Source: Candidatus Susulua stagnicola
GTDB lineage: Bacteria; Omnitrophota; Gorgyraeia; Duberdicusellales; 4484-171
Length of the DNA: 19,229 bases
Assembly: GCA_030765735.1 (NCBI GenBank)
Contig: JAVCBZ010000021.1
Span: 1 to 19,229 of the forward strand
Direction of reading: 5' to 3'
The notes below the pieces were generated by a model that saw only the letters and a program-made list of their open reading frames with translations, was not told where the DNA came from and searched no databases. Positions 1-7,267 of this stretch are shown here, piece by piece; position 1 is the stretch's first letter, and every line of letters starts with the position of its first letter. The translations under genes and the position numbers were made by a program.

Positions 1-1
1 A

Positions 2-1846
2 CTGATGGCTAAGCCTTCAGGGGAAATTATTGAAATACCAATTACTTCTAATTTTAAAGAAGGATTAACAGTATTAGAGTTTTTTATATCTACTCACGGA
101 GCCAGAAAAGGATTAGCTGATACTGCTTTAAAAACTGCTGACGCTGGTTATCTTACTCGTCGTCTTGTAGATGTAGCTCAAGAAGTTATTATTATTGAAG
201 ATGATTGTGGAACGGTGAATGGAATAACAGCTTCAGAGATTGTTGAAGGAGAAGATGTTGTTGTTACCTTAAAGGAAAGAATAGTAGGAAGGATTGCTTT
301 GGATAATATTGTTGATTTAGTAAGTGATGAAATAATCGTTAAAACTAATGAGGAAATTACCGAAGAAGTTGCTGACAGAATAGAGCGTTTGGGATTAGAA
401 AAGATAAGGATTAGAAGTGTGTTAACTTGTGAATCAGAAAGAGGCGTTTGTATTAAATGCTACGGAAAGAATTTAGCATCTAAGAAGTTAGTAGAGATTG
501 GTGAAGCTGTAGGAGTTATTGCTGCTCAATCTATTGGCGAACGAGGGACTCAGTTAACAATGAGAACTTTTCATATTGGAGGCACAGCTTCACGAGTAGC
601 TGAAAGATCATTTATAAAATCAAGAGAAGAAGGTGCTGTTAAGTATCATAACTTACGAGTTGTTGCTAAGGGAAGACACTTTGTAGTACTTAATAGAAAT
701 GGGATAATAAGTATTAATGACAATAAAGGTATTGAACTCCAGAGGAATCCTGTTCCTCAAGGCTCGTCTATTTCTATTCCTGATAATGGAGAGATTGTTA
801 AAGATAAAGTGTTCGTAAGATGGGATCCTTATTCATCACCGATATTAGCAGAGTCAGGTGGTACAATTAAGTATGAAGATATCATTGATAAAATTACTAT
901 TCAAGAAGAATTAAATGCTACTACTGGTAGAAAAGAAAGAGTTGTCGTTGAGTTTAAGGGCGATTATCATCCTCAAGTTCTTATTCTTTCGGAAAAAGAA
1001 GAGGTTCTTGGTTTCTATCCTTTACCTACAGGTGCACATATAATGCTTAGTGAAGGCGATACAATTGGAGCAGGTGATGTTATTGCTAAGACGCCTCGCT
1101 TGGTTGCAAAAACAAGGGATATCACTGGAGGTTTGCCTCGAGTGGCAGAACTATTTGAAGCTCGACGACCTAAAAATCCGGCTGTTATAAGTGAAATAGA
1201 TGGGTTTATTGAATTTTCTGAAGATGCTGGTGAAAGGAAAATTATTGTTCGTAGTCCTACTGGAATGAAGAGAGATTATGTTATCCCTACTGGTGCCCAT
1301 CCTGTAATTTATAAAGGTGATCAAGTTGTTGCTGGTCAACAATTGATTGAAGGTCCAGTAGTTTTGCAAGATGTTTTAAGAGTTTGCGGAGATAAAGTAT
1401 TACAGGAGCGTCTAGTCACTGAAGTGCAAGAAATCTATCGCTTACAAGGTGTAAGGATAAATGACAAACACATTGAGGTTATTATTCGTGAAATGCTTAA
1501 AAAAGTAAAAGTTGATGATGGCGGGGATAGTGATTTTCTACCTGGAGAAGGAATTGATAAGTGGGACTTTCGTCGTGAGAATGAGAGAGTTATTAAGAAA
1601 GGTGGCAAACCAGCTACGGCTTCACCATTGCTTTTAGGTATTACCAAAGCATCTTTAAGTACTAAGAGTTTTATCTCAGCAGCAAGTTTTCAGGAGACTA
1701 CTAGGATTTTAGCTGATGCTGCAACTGCTGGCAAAATTGATCATTTACAAGGGTTAAAGGAGAATGTAGTAGTGGGACACCTTATTCCGGCTGGGACTGG
1801 TTTAAGGAAATACAGAGAAGTTGAGGTGGATAAATGCCAACAATAA
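2..1846 (+). CDS. rpoC: RNA polymerase beta' subunit, C-terminal part (5' end outside window)
   Basis: This is the C-terminal half of the catalytic beta' subunit of RNA polymerase. The reading frame is open from the first bases of the window, and the ATG at 5 is an internal methionine (the family reads ...GLMAKP here), so the gene starts upstream. Counting from that Met, the second zinc site is C68, C142, C149 and C152. The trigger-loop first half (GVIAAQSIGERGTQLTMRTF) lies at about 170-189 and the second half (DITGGLPRVAELFEARRPK) starts at 372. About 178 residues separate the two halves, an insertion of the SI3 type known from Gram-negative RpoC. The C terminus (LIPAGTGLRKYREVEV) is intact. 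The last 13 nt overlap rpsL. Identification is secure. Confidence 0.98.
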   Translation: MMAKPSGEIIEIPITSNFKEGLTVLEFFISTHGARKGLADTALKTADAGYLTRRLVDVAQEVIIIEDDCGTVNGITASEIVEGEDVVVTLKERIVGRIALDNIVDLVSDEIIVKTNEEITEEVADRIERLGLEKIRIRSVLTCESERGVCIKCYGKNLASKKLVEIGEAVGVIAAQSIGERGTQLTMRTFHIGGTASRVAERSFIKSREEGAVKYHNLRVVAKGRHFVVLNRNGIISINDNKGIELQRNPVPQGSSISIPDNGEIVKDKVFVRWDPYSSPILAESGGTIKYEDIIDKITIQEELNATTGRKERVVVEFKGDYHPQVLILSEKEEVLGFYPLPTGAHIMLSEGDTIGAGDVIAKTPRLVAKTRDITGGLPRVAELFEARRPKNPAVISEIDGFIEFSEDAGERKIIVRSPTGMKRDYVIPTGAHPVIYKGDQVVAGQQLIEGPVVLQDVLRVCGDKVLQERLVTEVQEIYRLQGVRINDKHIEVIIREMLKKVKVDDGGDSDFLPGEGIDKWDFRRENERVIKKGGKPATASPLLLGITKASLSTKSFISAASFQETTRILADAATAGKIDHLQGLKENVVVGHLIPAGTGLRKYREVEVDKCQQ

Positions 1847-2208
1847 TTCAATTAATAAGAAAAAATCGTGTACTTAAGAAGAAGAAAGGAAAATCTCCTG
1901 CTTTGGTTGGATGTCCACAAAGAAGAGGGGTTTGTATTCAAGTAAGAACAATGACACCTAAGAAGCCTAATTCAGCTTTACGTAAGATTGCCAGAGTAAG
2001 GTTAACTAATGGACAGGAAGTTACTGCTTATATTCCTGGAGAAGGGCATAATTTGCAAGAACATTCAATAGCTTTAATAAGGGGTGGAAGAGTAAAAGAT
2101 CTTCCTGGAGTAAGGTATCATATTGTAAGAGGAACCCTTGATTGTCAAGGAGTACAAAATAGAAAAAGGTCACGCTCTAAGTATGGAGCCAAAAAAGCAA
2201 AAAGCTAA
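1834..2208 (+). CDS. rpsL: 30S ribosomal protein S12
   Basis: S12 sits at the decoding centre of the 30S subunit and controls tRNA selection accuracy. The 124-residue protein matches the family over its full length: CPQRRGVC at 27-34, TPKKPNSALRK at 41-51, GEGHNLQEHS at 69-78 and GGRVKDLPGVRYH at 84-96. Lysines at 43 and 88, where streptomycin-resistance changes occur in other bacteria, have the usual sensitive-type residue. The ATG lies inside the end of rpoC, with a GAGGTGG Shine-Dalgarno at 1822-1828. There is no L7Ae-like gene between rpoC and rpsL, unlike Firmicutes. The protein is typical in length and composition. Confidence 0.98.
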   Translation: MPTIIQLIRKNRVLKKKKGKSPALVGCPQRRGVCIQVRTMTPKKPNSALRKIARVRLTNGQEVTAYIPGEGHNLQEHSIALIRGGRVKDLPGVRYHIVRGTLDCQGVQNRKRSRSKYGAKKAKS

Positions 2209-2229
2209 ATTTTAAGGAGATAGTTTAAT

Positions 2230-2697
2230 ATGAGAAGAAGGAGAGCACCTAAAAGAGACATAAAACCAGACTCAAAGTATGATTCTATAGTAGTAGGTAA
2301 TTTGGTTAATATTATTATGCGTGATGGTAAGAAAAGTATCGCTCAAAAAATTATTTACGATGCTTTTGATATTGTTTCCCAACGAACAAAAGAAGATCCA
2401 ATAAAAGCTTTCTTTGCAGCTGTAGATAATGCTCGTCCTCGGATGAATGTTAAACCTAGAAGAATTGGGGGAGCAACTTATCAGGTTCCCTTAGAAGTAA
2501 CTAAGGAAAAAGGGATATCTATCGCTATACGTTGGATAAAAGATTCGGCTTTAAAGAAAAAGGGTAAGCCAATGAAAATAAAATTGGCTGAAGAAATTAT
2601 TTCTGCTTTTAAGGGAGAGGGGCCAGTAATTAAAAAGAAAGAGGACACACATAAAATGGCAGAAGCTAATAGAGCGTTTGCACATTTTAAGTATTAA
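2230..2697 (+). CDS. rpsG: 30S ribosomal protein S7
   Basis: S7 is a primary binder of the 3' major domain of 16S rRNA. It nucleates assembly of the 30S head and contacts mRNA and tRNA at the E site. The 155-residue length is typical of the bacterial form. Recognisable parts are the N terminus RRRRAPKRDIKPDSKY, the beta-hairpin region ARPRMNVKPRRIGGATYQVP at about 68-87, and the C-terminal THKMAEANRAFAHFKY. A clear AAGGAGA at 2214-2220 precedes the ATG by 9 nt. It lies 21 nt after rpsL and 5 nt before the longest possible fusA frame, the usual str-operon order. Confidence 0.98.
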   Translation: MRRRRAPKRDIKPDSKYDSIVVGNLVNIIMRDGKKSIAQKIIYDAFDIVSQRTKEDPIKAFFAAVDNARPRMNVKPRRIGGATYQVPLEVTKEKGISIAIRWIKDSALKKKGKPMKIKLAEEIISAFKGEGPVIKKKEDTHKMAEANRAFAHFKY

Positions 2698-2702
2698 TAT
2701 AA

Positions 2703-4787
2703 GTGAATAGTACAAAAGTTGCAATTATGGAAAAGGGTTTAGATTTAATAAGAAATATTGGTTTCATAGCCCATATTGATGCCGGTAAAACTACGACTAC
2801 TGAAAGAGTTTTATTTTATACTGGTCGTACATATAAAGTTGGAGAAGTCCATGATGGAACAGCAACTACTGATTGGATGGTTCAAGAAAAAGAAAGAGGA
2901 ATTACTATTACTTCTGCTGCTACTTTTTGTAAGTGGCAGGATAAGCAGATTAATATAATTGATACTCCGGGGCATATTGATTTTACAGTTGAGGTAGAGA
3001 GGTCATTGAAAGTTTTAGATGGAGTGGTGGTTGTTTTTTGTGGAGTTGGTGGAGTAGAGCCTCAGTCAGAGACGGTATGGCGCCAAGCTGATAAGTATCA
3101 TATTCCTCGTATTGCTTTTGTTAATAAACTGGATAGAGTAGGAGCTGATTTTTTTAATGTACTTAGTGATATGCAAGAAAAACTTCAAGTTTCTATGGCT
3201 CCAGTTCAATTGCCTATATATAAAGATGATCAGTTTTTAGGTTTAGTGGATTTGCTTGCTGACAAAGCTTTATATTATGAGGGCGAATTGGGTGAAAAAG
3301 TTGTGTGTCGTGAAATTCCTGAAGACATGAGAGAAGCTGTAATTAAAGCCAAGGAAGGCTTAGTAGAGAAATTAGCTGAGCTTGATGATGAAGTTATGCA
3401 AAAGGTGATTAACAGTGATGGAATAACTTCTGAAGAAAGTAAAAAAGTGATAAGAAAATATGTTTTAATGAATAAATTCATTCCAGTGCTTTGTGGTTCA
3501 GCCTTAAAGAATAAAGGAATCCAACAGCTCCTTGATGCTGTTTGTGATTATCTTCCTTCACCATTAGAGGCTAGAGAGCTTGTTGGTTTAAATGAGGCAA
3601 AGGGCGAGGAGCAAATAGTTAAAATTTCAGAAAAGTCTTCTTTATGTGCTCTATGTTTTAAAGTTGCCACTGACCCTTTCTTAGGAAAATTATTTTATAT
3701 CAGAGTTTACTCAGGCAAGATTAAAAATGGATCTCAGGTATATAACGTTACCAAGAAAACTAAAGAAAAAGTAATGAAAATTTTAAAAATGCATGCTAAC
3801 AAACAAGAGGTTGTTAAGGAAGCGCGAGCTGGTGACATCGTTTGTTTAGTAGGTCTAAGAGATATGACTACTGGAGATACTATTTGCGACAGTAGCCATC
3901 CAATTCTTTTAGAAGCAATAAAGTTTCCTGAGCCAGTTGTTTCTTTGGCTATTGAACCTAAAACTCAAGCTGATCAAGAAAAACTTTTTGGAGGATTAAA
4001 AAAACTTTCTGATGAGGATCCGTCTTTTAAAGTAGCTTATAATCGTGAAACGGGTCAGAATATAATTTCTGGTATGGGACAATTACATCTTGAGATTATG
4101 GTTGATCGACTAATAAAAGAATTTAATGTAACCGCAAGAGTTGGTAAACCTCAAGTTGCTTACAAAGAAACAATTACTCGTAGGATTGAGTCAGTAGGTA
4201 AATTTGTTCAGCAGGCTGGAGGACGTGGTCAATATGGTCATGTAGTATTACTTATGGAACCTTTAGAAAAAGGTAAAGGTATTGTTTTTGAGAATAAAAT
4301 AAAGTCAGGTGCCATTCCTAAAGAATATATTTCCTCAGTTAAAGAAGGAGTTCTTGAGGCTGTTGAGAGTGGTATTTTAGGAGGTTATCCTGTAGTTGAT
4401 ATAAAAGCAACTTTAATTGATGGTTCTTACCATGATGTTGATTCATCAGAATTAGCTTTTAAAGTTGCTGGAGAAATAGGAATTAAAGAGGGGTTACGTA
4501 AAGCGAAATCAGTTGTACTGGAGCCTGTTATGGACTTGGAGGTAATTTCACCTACTGAGTATGTTAGTCAAGTGATTGGGGATTTAAATTCGCGTAGAGC
4601 AAAAATATCGTCTATACGCGAGAGAAAAAATCTTCGTATTGTAAAGGCTGATGTACCTTTGTCTGAAGTTTTTAATTACGCAGATACACTTAGAAACTTG
4701 ACACAAGGCAGAGCATCATATACAATAGAACCTTCGTATTACGAGAAAGTACCGGAAGAGTTATTATTAAAAATATTAGGAATTTAA
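2703..4787 (+). CDS. fusA: translation elongation factor G
   Basis: EF-G is the GTPase that drives translocation and, with RRF, ribosome recycling. The frame gives 694 residues from a GTG at 2703. An ATG at 2727 would begin MEKGLDLIRNIG, close to how most EF-Gs start, and neither site has a good Shine-Dalgarno, so the start is uncertain by eight codons. GTPase motifs counted from the GTG are AHIDAGKT at 23-30 (P-loop), RGITIT at 65-70 (switch I), DTPGH at 87-91, NKLD at 141-144 and a GSALK G5 motif. Domains II to V follow at normal length, including GQLHLEIMVDRL and GRGQYGHV in the domain III/IV region. It is the only fusA copy in the window. Confidence 0.97.
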   Translation: MNSTKVAIMEKGLDLIRNIGFIAHIDAGKTTTTERVLFYTGRTYKVGEVHDGTATTDWMVQEKERGITITSAATFCKWQDKQINIIDTPGHIDFTVEVERSLKVLDGVVVVFCGVGGVEPQSETVWRQADKYHIPRIAFVNKLDRVGADFFNVLSDMQEKLQVSMAPVQLPIYKDDQFLGLVDLLADKALYYEGELGEKVVCREIPEDMREAVIKAKEGLVEKLAELDDEVMQKVINSDGITSEESKKVIRKYVLMNKFIPVLCGSALKNKGIQQLLDAVCDYLPSPLEARELVGLNEAKGEEQIVKISEKSSLCALCFKVATDPFLGKLFYIRVYSGKIKNGSQVYNVTKKTKEKVMKILKMHANKQEVVKEARAGDIVCLVGLRDMTTGDTICDSSHPILLEAIKFPEPVVSLAIEPKTQADQEKLFGGLKKLSDEDPSFKVAYNRETGQNIISGMGQLHLEIMVDRLIKEFNVTARVGKPQVAYKETITRRIESVGKFVQQAGGRGQYGHVVLLMEPLEKGKGIVFENKIKSGAIPKEYISSVKEGVLEAVESGILGGYPVVDIKATLIDGSYHDVDSSELAFKVAGEIGIKEGLRKAKSVVLEPVMDLEVISPTEYVSQVIGDLNSRRAKISSIRERKNLRIVKADVPLSEVFNYADTLRNLTQGRASYTIEPSYYEKVPEELLLKILGI

Positions 4788-4793
4788 TTGGAT

Positions 4794-4801
4794 AAGGAGG
4801 T
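4794..4801 (+). promoter_or_regulatory. Very strong Shine-Dalgarno of tuf
   Basis: AAGGAGGT ends 5 nt before the tuf ATG and is a full-length match to the anti-Shine-Dalgarno end of 16S rRNA. It is the strongest such site in the window, which fits EF-Tu being made in excess over ribosomes. Confidence 0.9.
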
Positions 4802-4806
4802 GTAGC

Positions 4807-6009
4807 ATGGGAAAAGAAAAATTTATAAGGACAAAACCCCATCTCAATATCGGCACTATTGGCCACGTTGATCATGGTAAAACAACATTGACTTCGGCAA
4901 TAACTTCGGTTTTAGCGGCTCAAGGTAAGGCTAAAGCACTTAAGTTTGAAGATATTGACAAAGCACCGGAAGAGAAGGAACGCGGAGTAACTATCAATAT
5001 TGCTCACGTTGAATATGAAACTGATAATCGTCATTATGCTCACATTGATTGCCCAGGTCACGCTGATTATATCAAGAATATGATTACTGGTGCAGCGCAA
5101 ATGGATGGAGCAATTTTAGTTGTGGCAGCTACTGATGGACCTATGCCGCAAACAAGAGAACATATTCTCCTAGCTCGTCAGGTAAATGTTCCAGCAGTTG
5201 TTGTTTTCATCAACAAGGTTGATCAAATGGAAGATGCCGAGTTAGTTGAATTAGTAGAAGAAGAAATCAGAGATTTACTTACTAAGTATGAATTTCCTGG
5301 TAAAGATATTCCTATTGTTAAAGGTTCGGCCTTAAAGGCAATGGAATGTGGATGCGGGAAAGAAGATTGTCCAAATTGTAAACCGATTAATGATTTAATG
5401 AAGGCTGTAGATGAGCATATTCCTACACCAAAAAGAGATGTTGATAAACCATTTCTTATGGCTGTTGAAGATGTTTTCTCAATCTCTGGACGGGGAACAG
5501 TAGTTACCGGAAGGATTGAAAGAGGAAAAGTTAAAGTCGGTGAAGAAATAGGATTAATAGGAATTCGTCCTGAAATTACTAAGACAGTTGTTACTGGAGT
5601 TGAAATGTTTAGAAAACTTCTTGATGAAGGTCAAGCTGGAGATAACGTTGGTTTGCTGTTAAGAGGTGTAGAAAAAGAGGGCGTTGAAAGAGGAATGGTT
5701 GCGGCTAAGCTTGGCTCAATTACGCCTCATACTAAGTTCAAGGCTCAAATGTATGCATTAAAGAAAGAAGAAGGTGGAAGACATACTCCTTTCTTTGCAG
5801 GATATAGGCCACAATTTTATTTCCGTACTACTGATGTTACTGGAACATGCCAATTACCTAAAGGGGTAGAAATGGTTATGCCAGGAGATAATGTAGTATT
5901 GGAAATTACATTGATTCAGCCAGTAGCAGCAGAAAAAGAATTAAGGTTTGCTATTCGTGAAGGTGGAAGAACAGTAGGAGCTGGAGTAATAACAGAGGTT
6001 ATTGAATAA
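4807..6009 (+). CDS. tuf: translation elongation factor Tu
   Basis: EF-Tu carries aminoacyl-tRNA to the ribosomal A site as a GTP complex. The 400-residue protein has all G motifs: GHVDHGKT at 19-26, RGVTIN at 59-64, DCPGH at 81-85, NKVD at 136-139 and GSALK at 173-177. Domains II and III (GRGTVVTGRIERG; GGRHTPFFAGYRPQFYFRTTDVTG, too long to be chance) are fully conserved. The unusual part is residues 181-191, right after the G5 motif, where four cysteines are spaced C-x-C-x4-C-x2-C like a zinc knuckle; E. coli EF-Tu has none there. The gene is preceded by an ideal ribosome binding site and followed by rpsJ after 42 nt. Confidence 0.98.
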   Translation: MGKEKFIRTKPHLNIGTIGHVDHGKTTLTSAITSVLAAQGKAKALKFEDIDKAPEEKERGVTINIAHVEYETDNRHYAHIDCPGHADYIKNMITGAAQMDGAILVVAATDGPMPQTREHILLARQVNVPAVVVFINKVDQMEDAELVELVEEEIRDLLTKYEFPGKDIPIVKGSALKAMECGCGKEDCPNCKPINDLMKAVDEHIPTPKRDVDKPFLMAVEDVFSISGRGTVVTGRIERGKVKVGEEIGLIGIRPEITKTVVTGVEMFRKLLDEGQAGDNVGLLLRGVEKEGVERGMVAAKLGSITPHTKFKAQMYALKKEEGGRHTPFFAGYRPQFYFRTTDVTGTCQLPKGVEMVMPGDNVVLEITLIQPVAAEKELRFAIREGGRTVGAGVITEVIE

Positions 6010-6017
6010 AAGGAATA

Positions 6018-6038
6018 AACCACAAACAATAAGTGGTT
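6018..6038 (+). other. Short hairpin in the tuf-rpsJ spacer
   Basis: AACCAC at 6018-6023 and GTGGTT at 6033-6038 form a 6-bp stem with a 9-nt A-rich loop. The probable rpsJ ribosome binding site (AAAGG, about 6039-6043) begins right after the right arm, so folding could affect rpsJ initiation. The stem is short and could be chance in AT-rich DNA. Confidence 0.3.
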
Positions 6039-6051
6039 AAAGGCATGGACT

Positions 6052-6360
6052 ATGCTTAGGTTAAGAATAAAATTAAAAGCGTTTGATCATAGGATTTTGG
6101 ATCAGTCTGCACAAGAAATAGCTGAAGTAGCTACACGGACTGGAGCAAAAGTTTATGGTCCCATGCCTGTACCTACGAAGAAAAAGATTTTTACTGTTAA
6201 TCGCTCCACTAACGTTAATAAAAAATCACGTGAGCAATTTATGTTAGCAATTCATAAGCGCATTATCGATTTGGATAAACCAACACCAAAGACAATCGAT
6301 GCTTTAAGAAAGCTAAATTTGCCTGCAGGAGTTAGTGTAGAGATTAAGCAAGAGGTGTAG
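6052..6360 (+). CDS. rpsJ: 30S ribosomal protein S10
   Basis: S10 (NusE) is a 30S head protein and also joins the NusB antitermination complex. The 102-residue product has the conserved RIKLKAFDHRILDQSAQEI near the start, GPMPVPTKKKIFTVNRST at about 36-53, and the SREQF and HKRIIDL segments. The chosen ATG gives MLRLRIKLKAFDH, matching the family start; an ATG 7 nt upstream is out of frame. The ribosome binding site is weak. The gene opens the S10 cluster, and an unusually long 98-nt spacer separates it from rplC. Confidence 0.97.
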   Translation: MLRLRIKLKAFDHRILDQSAQEIAEVATRTGAKVYGPMPVPTKKKIFTVNRSTNVNKKSREQFMLAIHKRIIDLDKPTPKTIDALRKLNLPAGVSVEIKQEV

Positions 6361-6387
6361 CTGAAGAAGCTTCGAGAATAATGATCA

Positions 6388-6437
6388 TAGGAGTAATACA
6401 GATCAGGCATTTGTATTGTCTGGGAGTATTACTTTTG
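6388..6437 (+). promoter_or_regulatory. Candidate structured leader of rplC (two-tier hairpin)
   Basis: In the rpsJ-rplC spacer, 6388-6399 can pair with 6426-6437 (12 bp including three G-U; core AGTAATAC with GTATTACT). Inside it, 6403-6409 can pair with 6417-6423 (7 bp including two G-U) around a 7-nt loop. The two stems are joined by A-G-A on the left and G-A on the right, which permits tandem sheared G-A pairs with one bulged A. The Shine-Dalgarno of rplC (GAGGA, 6449-6453) lies just downstream and outside the hairpin. A role in translational or transcriptional control of rplC is inference; it was folded by eye. Confidence 0.4.
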
Positions 6438-6458
6438 TTTACAATTGTGAGGAAGAGC

Positions 6459-7250
6459 ATGATTAGAGAAATTTACGGAAAAAAAATTGGAATGACTCAA
6501 CTCTTTGATGAAGAAGGTAATCTTTTGCCTACTACTTTAATAGAGGTGGAACCAGTTTATGTTTTGGAGAAAGTAACCTATTCTAACCAAACAAAGGCTA
6601 AAATTGGTTGCTTCAAAATTAAAGAGGCGCGAATTGGTAAAATGAAGAAACCAGTGAAAGGGTACTTTGATAAATTAGGTATAGAGCCTTGTAAACTGAT
6701 TAGAGAAGTAGAGGTTGAAGAAGGTGCTGATTTTTCATTTTCATCTTCAGATGTTAAAGAACAACCTCAGGAAGAAGTTCAACAAGTTCAAAATGAAGTT
6801 AAGGAAGAGACTACAGAAGTTAAAGAAGAGATTACAGAAGCCAAACCTTCTGATTCTGAAGAAATAGATAAGAGTGAGAGTGTGGAGGAAGAAAAGCCAG
6901 TTAATCCTCGTCAATTTGGTGTGGAGATTTTTGAAGTTGGTGAAAAGATAGATGTAAGGGCTAAGACTAAAGGAAAAGGTTTTGCTGGAGGTATGAAACG
7001 ACATGGTTGGAGTGGGCAACCGGCGGCACATGGACATACGATGCATAGGCGTCTGGGCTCAGCTGGAGCTTCAGCTTATCCTTCAAAAATAATTAAAGGT
7101 CTTGGTATGCCAGGACATATGGGTAATTGTTTTCGTGTAACTAAGAATTTAAAGGTTCTGAAGATTGATAAAGAGAAAGATCTTATTTTTCTTCAAGGGA
7201 ATGTTCCAGGTGCTAGAGGAGCAATTGTAAATTTAAAAAAAATAAAATAA
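6459..7250 (+). CDS. rplC: 50S ribosomal protein L3 with acidic insertion
   Basis: L3 is an early 50S assembly protein whose extended loop reaches the peptidyl-transferase centre. I chose the ATG at 6459 because it gives MIREIYGKKIGMTQLF, the family start, 5 nt after GAGGA. An in-frame ATG at 6381 would add a 26-residue unconserved stretch across a hairpin. Of 263 residues (about 209 in E. coli), roughly 91-152 are an insertion rich in Glu: 19 acidic residues lie between 98 and 145. Within it a 7-residue unit (E-V-K-E-E-x-T) is repeated. The flanks are normal: GKKIGMTQ before, and GKGFAGGMKRHGWSGQPAAH, GHMGN and VPGARG after. It remains a complete L3 with an extra surface segment. Confidence 0.96.
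   Translation: MIREIYGKKIGMTQLFDEEGNLLPTTLIEVEPVYVLEKVTYSNQTKAKIGCFKIKEARIGKMKKPVKGYFDKLGIEPCKLIREVEVEEGADFSFSSSDVKEQPQEEVQQVQNEVKEETTEVKEEITEAKPSDSEEIDKSESVEEEKPVNPRQFGVEIFEVGEKIDVRAKTKGKGFAGGMKRHGWSGQPAAHGHTMHRRLGSAGASAYPSKIIKGLGMPGHMGNCFRVTKNLKVLKIDKEKDLIFLQGNVPGARGAIVNLKKIK
6795..6845 (+). repeat. 21-nt tandem repeat inside rplC
   Basis: Two 21-nt units, 6795-6815 and 6816-6836, differ at two positions, and a 9-nt partial third copy follows. They encode the repeated Glu/Lys heptads in the L3 insertion. The period is a multiple of three, so changes in copy number keep the frame. Replication slippage is the likely origin. Confidence 0.75.
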
Positions 7251-7267
7251 GTTTTTAGGTATTTAGA

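Noticed and set aside
6381..6458. N-terminal extension of L3 from an upstream in-frame ATG (26 residues)
   Set aside because: The extra residues match no L3, cross the hairpin region, and the ATG at 6459 has a proper ribosome binding site and the family start.
6747..7046. 99-residue minus-strand frame opposite the L3 insertion
   Set aside because: It is the reverse reading of the Glu-rich repeat, giving Phe/Leu-rich sequence without recognisable domains.
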